A stretch of DNA of 64,000 nucleotides from CAYJCL01 sp964370475 (GTDB taxonomy: Bacteria > Bacillota_I > Bacilli_A > RF39 > UBA660): NCBI GenBank assembly GCA_964370475.1, contig CAYJJI010000003.1, positions 16,219-80,218 on the forward strand, in the 5' to 3' direction. Shown here piece by piece: positions 58,416-64,000 of the stretch. The position numbers and the translations under genes are program-made. The notes under the pieces were generated by a model. It was not told the origin of the DNA and did no database searches. It saw only the letters and a list, made by a program, of their open reading frames with translations. The stretch's first letter is position 1. Each line of letters starts with the position of its first letter.

Positions 58416-61400
58416 TTATAGTTTTATTAATTCTTCATTAATAATAGAATACAAATATATATTTACTTCTTTATTACTTATTTTTTTGATGTACTCTTTA
58501 TATCCATTTAATTGTTTTATATATGCATCATCACTAACTTTACTTAGTTTATAATCTATTATGTTTATTGTATTACTATCTTCGATTAATAAATCTATTA
58601 TTCCGTGAGTATTATCATTTATGAATTCATATTCTTGATATACATTACACTTTTTGATGTTTTTAAATAGATCATTTTTTATTAATTTGTTTATTTTGTT
58701 TTTTATGAATTTATCTTCTATTAATGTTTCATCATAATTTTTAAAGTCGATATATTCTAATATTTCATGAAATTTTAAACCTAGTTCTATGTTTGTTTTT
58801 TCTTCTTTAGTTATTAATTTCTTTGTAGCTTTAGAATATCTTTTATTTAGTATCTCTTCATTTATAATATTGATTTCTTTAACATTAATAGTTTCATTTA
58901 TTGTATTGATTTTTTCTTCTTTTATTTGATTATATAAGTAATTTTTTGTTAGTCCTAAGTTATTTATTTCTATTTTTTCTTGATATATCTTAGTTATTTT
59001 ATTTAATGAATACAACATCTTTGCAATTGATTTATATTTTGTTCTTATAGTGTTACTTACTATTCCGTTGTTTATTATTTCTAGTTCTTCTTTTTTTGGA
59101 TTAGGAAGGAACATAATAAGTTGTTCTCTTGCTCTTGTCAGAGCAACATAGAAAAGTCTTATTTTTTCGGAAATTTCTTCTTTTAAATAATCGTCTTTTA
59201 CTAGAACGTCCATTACCGTCTTTGTTATACCATAATCTTTATCATAGTACGGAATTATTATTCCGTACTTTTGATAGTATAAGAATAAATCATTTAAATC
59301 TTTAATATTAAATTGATTTGATAACGACGGAAAGTAACATATAGGATACTCTAAACCTTTTGAACCATGAATAGTCATTATATATACGGCATTAGTTGTT
59401 GATTCGTGATTTTTGTATTTTAAATCTAATCCTTTTTCTATTAAGCATTCTAGATGTTCTATTGTTTTTTTTATATCATAACCTTTATCTGCTAACGAAT
59501 TAATTATATCTATTAGTTTTTCCATTCTTATTAAAGCATTACTTGGGTCGTGAAGTTTTATTGTTTTTATTTCATAATCCATAGTATTTATTATTGATTC
59601 TATTATTTGTTTTAAGTTAAGGTCGTTTATACTTTTAGCTATTTTAGACATATCATTATATAATTTATTATTTTTGAAATCATTATCTTTAAAGCAATTA
59701 AATATTTCTTGATCTGATAATTCATATATGTATGATCTTGCTAATGATATGAATGATGTTTTAAACTTATAATAGTCTTCTCCTGATGCTATCGCGTTTA
59801 TCATTATTAGTGCATTAGTGATGACTGTTAATTCAGCACTTTCGTTTAGTTTATCATCTTTTTTTATTGATGAAGGAATATTTAAGTATTCAAATATTTT
59901 TTTGTATAAATTAAAATTTGTACTCTTATCTACTATTACCGAGAAATCTTTATATTCAATATCTCTTAGTGAATTAGTGTTTTTATCAAATACTTGGTAT
60001 TTTGATTTTATTTTTTCTGTTATGTCATTTGCTATCTTAAAAGCTTCTATTTCTGTATTTGTGTAGTTATCTTCTTTATTATAGGTGAATATTTTCATAT
60101 TATATTTTGGATCTATATTTTTGTTATCATCATACATTTTGTTACCATAATACATTTGGTGTGATTCTTCGTAGTTAGCTCCCCCTATTTCATCATCCAT
60201 AAGTGGTCTGAATAACAAATTAATGTCATCTAACACTTCTGATCTTGAACGAAAGTTATTTAACAGATCTATTTTGAATCCATTATTTCCTTTAGCATAG
60301 TTATCATATTTATTTTTAAATATATATGGATTTGCATTTCTAAAACGATAAATTGATTGTTTAATGTCACCAACCATATAAACGTTATTATTTTCTATGT
60401 AAGATACAAACGTTTCTTGAATATCGTTTGTATCTTGGTATTCATCAATCATTATTTCTTTAAATGAGTATTTAAGTTCATTTCTAGCAGATTCATGATT
60501 TTTTACTATTTCTATAGCTAGTAGTGCTATTGATTGAAAGTCGTATATTTGATTTTTTATTTTGTACTCATCTAGAGTTTTATAGAATTTTTTTAATATA
60601 TTAATTATTATTTTTGTATTAGTTTTGTTTTTTAATATATCATTTATTATTTGTTCTGAATTTCCATAACTTATTAAATCTTTATAGTTTTTTATTTCAT
60701 TTTTTACATAAGTGTAAAATTCTTTTACCTCTTCATCGCTATTTCTTGGAAGCATTGGTGGTTTTAGGTTATTTATAAGAGCAAATTCTTCGATTGTATT
60801 TGCTTTATATAAATAACTTAGTGAAGAGTTTATTTTTTCATAGAAGTCGTTATCTATTAATACTTTAAATTCTTCTACTATTGTTTTAACTTTATCTCTA
60901 GCTCCCATTAAAATTTTATTATAGTCTTCTTTTATTGTTTGATAATTTTCTTCGTTGTAGAAATTTTCTATATAATTATCTAGATATTCTTCTTTATTTG
61001 GGAGTAATGCTATTTGGTTAGTAATTTTTATTAGCGAATCAAATATTTGTTGATCGTTTTTTGTACAATAGTCTTGAATGAATTTTTGAAATTCTATATC
61101 TTGATATGATTCATCTAAAATATCTCTTAGTATTTTAGTTTTTTGGATAGTTAATGTTGATTCATCAGTTATGTCTATATCTTTTGGAATGTTTAATAAG
61201 TAGTGATATTTCTTTACTATAGATAATGCAAATGAATCAAATGTTGTTACATATGCTGTATCTATTAGTTCTAGTTCCTTTGTTAATGTTTCATCTTTTT
61301 TTATTAAACTTCTTATTCTATCTTTCATTTCTGCTGCTGCGTCTTTAGTAAATGTTAATATAAGTAATTCATTGATATGAGTTCCCTCTTTTAATATTTT

Positions 61401-61514
61401 ACCTGTTCTTGCTGTTAATACTGCGGTTTTACCAGAACCTGCTCCTGCACTAACTATTATATTAGTGTCACTTTTATCTATTGCTAGTTGTTGTTCGTTA
61501 GTCCATCTTGGCAT
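58416..61514 (-). CDS. addA: ATP-dependent helicase/nuclease subunit A (AddA)
   Basis: This 1032-residue protein has the UvrD-type helicase core (SAGAGSGKTAVL, DEYQDTNDIQ, VGDIKQSIYRF, HGSKGLEYPI) and a C-terminal RecB-like nuclease with the GIIDLL...IIDYKLSK motif (about 985-1005). AddAB resects double-strand breaks for RecA in the Firmicutes equivalent of RecBCD. It is at the short end of the family (about 1230 in B. subtilis). I use the ATG behind GGAGGTGA; a GTG inside that site opens the frame three codons earlier. The frame overlaps addB by 17 bases. Confidence 0.95.
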   Translation of the reverse strand: MPRWTNEQQLAIDKSDTNIIVSAGAGSGKTAVLTARTGKILKEGTHINELLILTFTKDAAAEMKDRIRSLIKKDETLTKELELIDTAYVTTFDSFALSIVKKYHYLLNIPKDIDITDESTLTIQKTKILRDILDESYQDIEFQKFIQDYCTKNDQQIFDSLIKITNQIALLPNKEEYLDNYIENFYNEENYQTIKEDYNKILMGARDKVKTIVEEFKVLIDNDFYEKINSSLSYLYKANTIEEFALINNLKPPMLPRNSDEEVKEFYTYVKNEIKNYKDLISYGNSEQIINDILKNKTNTKIIINILKKFYKTLDEYKIKNQIYDFQSIALLAIEIVKNHESARNELKYSFKEIMIDEYQDTNDIQETFVSYIENNNVYMVGDIKQSIYRFRNANPYIFKNKYDNYAKGNNGFKIDLLNNFRSRSEVLDDINLLFRPLMDDEIGGANYEESHQMYYGNKMYDDNKNIDPKYNMKIFTYNKEDNYTNTEIEAFKIANDITEKIKSKYQVFDKNTNSLRDIEYKDFSVIVDKSTNFNLYKKIFEYLNIPSSIKKDDKLNESAELTVITNALIMINAIASGEDYYKFKTSFISLARSYIYELSDQEIFNCFKDNDFKNNKLYNDMSKIAKSINDLNLKQIIESIINTMDYEIKTIKLHDPSNALIRMEKLIDIINSLADKGYDIKKTIEHLECLIEKGLDLKYKNHESTTNAVYIMTIHGSKGLEYPICYFPSLSNQFNIKDLNDLFLYYQKYGIIIPYYDKDYGITKTVMDVLVKDDYLKEEISEKIRLFYVALTRAREQLIMFLPNPKKEELEIINNGIVSNTIRTKYKSIAKMLYSLNKITKIYQEKIEINNLGLTKNYLYNQIKEEKINTINETINVKEINIINEEILNKRYSKATKKLITKEEKTNIELGLKFHEILEYIDFKNYDETLIEDKFIKNKINKLIKNDLFKNIKKCNVYQEYEFINDNTHGIIDLLIEDSNTINIIDYKLSKVSDDAYIKQLNGYKEYIKKISNKEVNIYLYSIINEELIKL

Positions 61515-63780
61515 TTTCTTCACCTCCGCTTGTTTTTTCTATCTTAATGTAGTTAGATTCATTTTTATAACATATTCCTTGATATTTACAATACATACAA
61601 CCATCGATTGTTTTATCATCTTTTTTAGGATTGATTTGAAAATTAGCACCATTAATATTATTTATTGCTTCATTTATTTTTTGTTCTGCTATGTTGTTTA
61701 ATTTTTCGAAATCTTGATCATTAAGTAACTTAGCGTGTTGATAGAAGCCGTTTGCTGTTGTTTTTAAGTTGTTAATCATTTGAGAGTTATTATAACTACT
61801 ATCTAATTTTTTTATTACATCTTGATCTTGATTAGTATATCCTTTTAGTTTTAAAGCTTTTATTTTCTTTTCAATTATTTTTTTACCATCATTGTGATAT
61901 GGTTTTTCTAGTAATTGATGAATATATATACCTGCTATTCTTGCATTTTTTATTACTTGACTACGTTTAGCCAAATAGATGTATATTGGTAATTGCATTC
62001 CAATACCATGTTCTATATTATTTAAATTTATTTCAGCACTACCTGTTTTGTAATCTATTATAGATACTAGGGTTTGTTCTTGTTCTTCTAAATAGTTTAT
62101 TTTATCGACAAATCCTTTAAATGTTACATCCATATATCCATTATATGGGACTTCTATTTTTTCTTCATATAGTGATTGATTGAATTCACTTAATGATTGG
62201 TAGTTTTTTAAAGTTTCTATTATATCTATTAATTCTTTTTTTAAATAGTTAATGAAAAATTGGTCTTTTTTGTTTAATTTATTTATTATTTGCTCTTCTT
62301 TACTCCATAATTCATCTAGAGATTGGTTTTTATTCATAGTGTTTTCTAGAATTCTATGAAATATATTTCCTAATATGGTTGGGAATGTTTCTTCATAAGG
62401 AGTTAGTCTTAATATATTATTTAAATAGTATTTGAAGGCACATTTATAGTAGTTATCCATACTTGAGTAGGACAAGTTGTATTTGCCTTTTAAATATGCT
62501 TTTAAAGAGTCTTTTTCTATACCACTGAATTGGTTGTTATATGTATTTAGTTTTATATCTTGATAATTATGAAGTAGTTTTAGTAAGTCATTATCCAGTG
62601 TTCCATATTTTTTGTATTTTTCATAATATTTTGCTAATTCAATTACATTATATTTATTAGAATAATTGTATTCTTTTTTTGTTTCTTTTTTAATTTCATA
62701 TTGTAATATATCGTTTAAACTACTAATATATGCTTCGTTACCGTTGTTGATTTCTTTTGATGTGATGATTGTATTTTTGGTGTTTTTTATAATATTAGTA
62801 TATATATTATTTTTTAACTTATTAAGCTCATTACTTGTTAGTAGTTCTATGCTTTTTAGTTCTTTATCATTTAAATATAATTCATCTTTTGATATAGTTG
62901 GGAATTCTCCTTGATTAAATCCTAGAATGAATAAGTATTCTTGGTCGTTAATATTTTTACTAGTAAATTCTATTTCGTTAATTGCATTTTTTAAGATTGG
63001 TGTTTTTAGTTTTGTGTTCTTGATATCATTAATTATTAATTCTTTGATATTGTTATGATCTATGTTAATGTATTTATTCATTATACTTATTAGTTTTTCA
63101 CTTACTTCATTGTCTTTCAATACGTTTATATCAAAATTGGTTTCTATGAATTTATTAGTAATTGTATTACTTATAATAGATGTATCTTTTTTAAGATTTA
63201 CTGGTATTTTAAACAACTTAAATATTTTTGATATTATTTTACGATATTCATCGTTGATGTTTGTTATGTATATGTTGTTTATATCTATACCATTACTAAT
63301 TAAATTACATATTTCGTTTGCAATAAATGTCACTTCTTCTTCTTGATCTTTTAACATATGAATTAAATGGTTGTAATTACATTGTGGATATTCTTTTATT
63401 ACTCCATTTGTTTGTTTTCTTAATATTTCTAAATCATTAGATATTAATTTGTTATCAAATACTATGTTTTGATTTACTATGTATTTTTCAAACAATTTAT
63501 TTTTTATTAAAAGTTTATTCTCAATTAATTCTTCTTTCAATTTAATTAATTTATTTACTTTATTATTTGTTGCTTCTTTAATATAATACATATTTTCTAT
63601 CATTATTTTAGCCACTTGGTAATTGTAATTGTATTTATTCATTAAATAAATGATTGCATCGTTATTATAATTAAAATACAGATTTTTTTTTAGTTCATTA
63701 ATAGTCATTAATTTATCATTACTTAGGTTTTTTCTTGTTTTTAAATATTCTTCTTTATTATTTATTATATATATACTCAT
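61498..63780 (-). CDS. addB: ATP-dependent helicase/nuclease subunit B (AddB), short form
   Basis: This 760-residue protein lacks the N-terminal Walker A of Bacillus AddB (about 1166 residues), retaining an inactive-helicase-like middle and a C-terminal nuclease (IIDYKTGSAEI near 550) with the Fe-S cysteines: one in YKCAFKYYL (near 440) and the Cys-x2-Cys-x5-Cys in CMYCKYQGIC near 740. It holds the second nuclease and the iron-sulfur cluster. It is translationally coupled to addA. GTAGGA precedes the ATG. Promoter at 63820-63848. Confidence 0.9.
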   Translation of the reverse strand: MSIYIINNKEEYLKTRKNLSNDKLMTINELKKNLYFNYNNDAIIYLMNKYNYNYQVAKIMIENMYYIKEATNNKVNKLIKLKEELIENKLLIKNKLFEKYIVNQNIVFDNKLISNDLEILRKQTNGVIKEYPQCNYNHLIHMLKDQEEEVTFIANEICNLISNGIDINNIYITNINDEYRKIISKIFKLFKIPVNLKKDTSIISNTITNKFIETNFDINVLKDNEVSEKLISIMNKYINIDHNNIKELIINDIKNTKLKTPILKNAINEIEFTSKNINDQEYLFILGFNQGEFPTISKDELYLNDKELKSIELLTSNELNKLKNNIYTNIIKNTKNTIITSKEINNGNEAYISSLNDILQYEIKKETKKEYNYSNKYNVIELAKYYEKYKKYGTLDNDLLKLLHNYQDIKLNTYNNQFSGIEKDSLKAYLKGKYNLSYSSMDNYYKCAFKYYLNNILRLTPYEETFPTILGNIFHRILENTMNKNQSLDELWSKEEQIINKLNKKDQFFINYLKKELIDIIETLKNYQSLSEFNQSLYEEKIEVPYNGYMDVTFKGFVDKINYLEEQEQTLVSIIDYKTGSAEINLNNIEHGIGMQLPIYIYLAKRSQVIKNARIAGIYIHQLLEKPYHNDGKKIIEKKIKALKLKGYTNQDQDVIKKLDSSYNNSQMINNLKTTANGFYQHAKLLNDQDFEKLNNIAEQKINEAINNINGANFQINPKKDDKTIDGCMYCKYQGICYKNESNYIKIEKTSGGEENAKMD

Positions 63781-63819
63781 ATTGTCCTACTTTCATTAAA
63801 AACTCATTAAGTTATAAAT

Positions 63820-63848
63820 ATTATATAATAGTATTGCATTATTAACAA
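63820..63848 (-). promoter_or_regulatory. addBA promoter
   Basis: On the minus strand TTGTTA, 17 bases and perfect TATAAT, about 40 bases before addB. Its -35 sits inside the spacer of the opposing tRNA-His promoter. Confidence 0.55.
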
Positions 63849-63862
63849 TTATTTGTTATTAT
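63834..63862 (+). promoter_or_regulatory. tRNA-His promoter
   Basis: TTGCAT, 17 bases and TATTAT, 12 bases before the first base of the tRNA. It overlaps the addB promoter on the opposite strand. Confidence 0.55.
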
Positions 63863-63874
63863 ATTATTACTTAT

Positions 63875-63951
63875 GGCGGTATTGGTGAAGTGGTTAACAC
63901 GCTAGATTGTGGCTCTAGTATTCATGGGTTCGATTCCCATATATCGCCCCA
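63875..63951 (+). tRNA. trnH: tRNA-His (GUG anticodon)
   Basis: A complete cloverleaf is present. It begins with the extra G(-1) characteristic of histidine tRNA, which faces C73. The acceptor arm is GCGGTAT with ATATCGC, the anticodon stem CTAGA/TCTAG encloses TTGTGGC with anticodon GTG at 63909-63911, the T-loop is TTCGATT, and CCA is encoded (63949-63951). Confidence 0.95.
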
Positions 63952-63962
63952 TTAGGAAAATA

Positions 63963-63996
63963 AAAGTTGATAGATTAATTTCTATCAACTTTTTTA
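63963..63996 (+). terminator. terminator of tRNA-His
   Basis: AAAGTTGATAGA and TCTATCAACTTT form a 12-bp stem around six bases, followed by a T tract at the window edge. Confidence 0.8.
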
Positions 63997-64000
63997 TTTG

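Noticed and set aside
1..64000. Mycoplasma genetic code (TGA as Trp)
   Set aside because: TGA ends genes such as spoVAD, rbfA and sipW at the right place, and Trp codons are TGG.
1..64000. Insertion sequences, integrases or prophage
   Set aside because: No transposase, integrase or phage structural gene was recognised on either strand, and no flanking direct repeats were seen.

Overview
The window is very AT-rich DNA from a Bacillota bacterium of the Bacilli type. TGA is used as a stop (for example at the ends of spoVAD, rbfA and sipW) and TGG encodes Trp, so the genetic code is the standard bacterial one and not the mycoplasma code. Sporulation genes (a SigF-like sigma factor, spoVAC-spoVAD-spoVAE, a cotJ operon), a SipW-type signal peptidase with TasA-like substrates, PerR-rubrerythrin and a phosphoketolase together suggest an anaerobic or microaerophilic gut Bacilli lineage (RF39- or Erysipelotrichia-like). 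That assignment is inference. Most genes lie on the minus strand, with AGGTGAT/GGAGG ribosome binding sites and hairpin plus U-tract terminators.

Layout: 1-2600, a spoVA trio preceded by a SigF-like gene with a Spo0A-type box. 2637-9300, exported proteins: a surface protein, a 1098-aa beta-helix protein with an Asn/Asp/Gln-rich linker, and an LCP ligase. 9400-13316, a CAAX-type protease, a D,D-carboxypeptidase and a membrane thioredoxin-fold protein. 13355-22461, the rpsO-pnp cluster and the rimP-nusA-rnpM-infB-rbfA-truB operon, with a short rimP and a leader that looks like a NusA-sensitive attenuator. 22544-25405, small housekeeping genes and a cotJ operon with a fused CotJA-CotJB. 25666-33100, a MacB-like ABC transporter and a sortase locus (NPETG substrate, class B sortase with a large cytosolic domain, 900-aa orphan). 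33108-42809, a glycosyltransferase with TPRs, orphans, a short UvrD-like helicase, perR-rbr and xfp. 42822-57831, the most unusual region. 57865-63780, a small membrane protein and addAB. A tRNA-His closes the window.

The 15-kb region 42822-57831 is the best candidate for an undescribed system. It has two apparently active SipW-type peptidases (one fused to about 550 cytosolic residues), an apparent S26 pseudo-peptidase, a membrane-anchored McrB-like AAA+ ATPase co-transcribed with a DUF2357-like partner without a nuclease domain, at least six TasA/camelysin-like exported proteins sharing a Thr-[Tyr/Phe]-Ala-Trp-Phe export motif and/or a C-terminal Trp-Leu-Glu-Gly motif, a Lys-rich histone-like protein and a 546-aa soluble orphan. 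Spo0A-type boxes sit in two of its promoter regions, and an 11-bp inverted repeat overlaps the promoter of one TasA-like gene. I read it as a developmentally regulated surface-fibre or matrix system with its own ATPase module.
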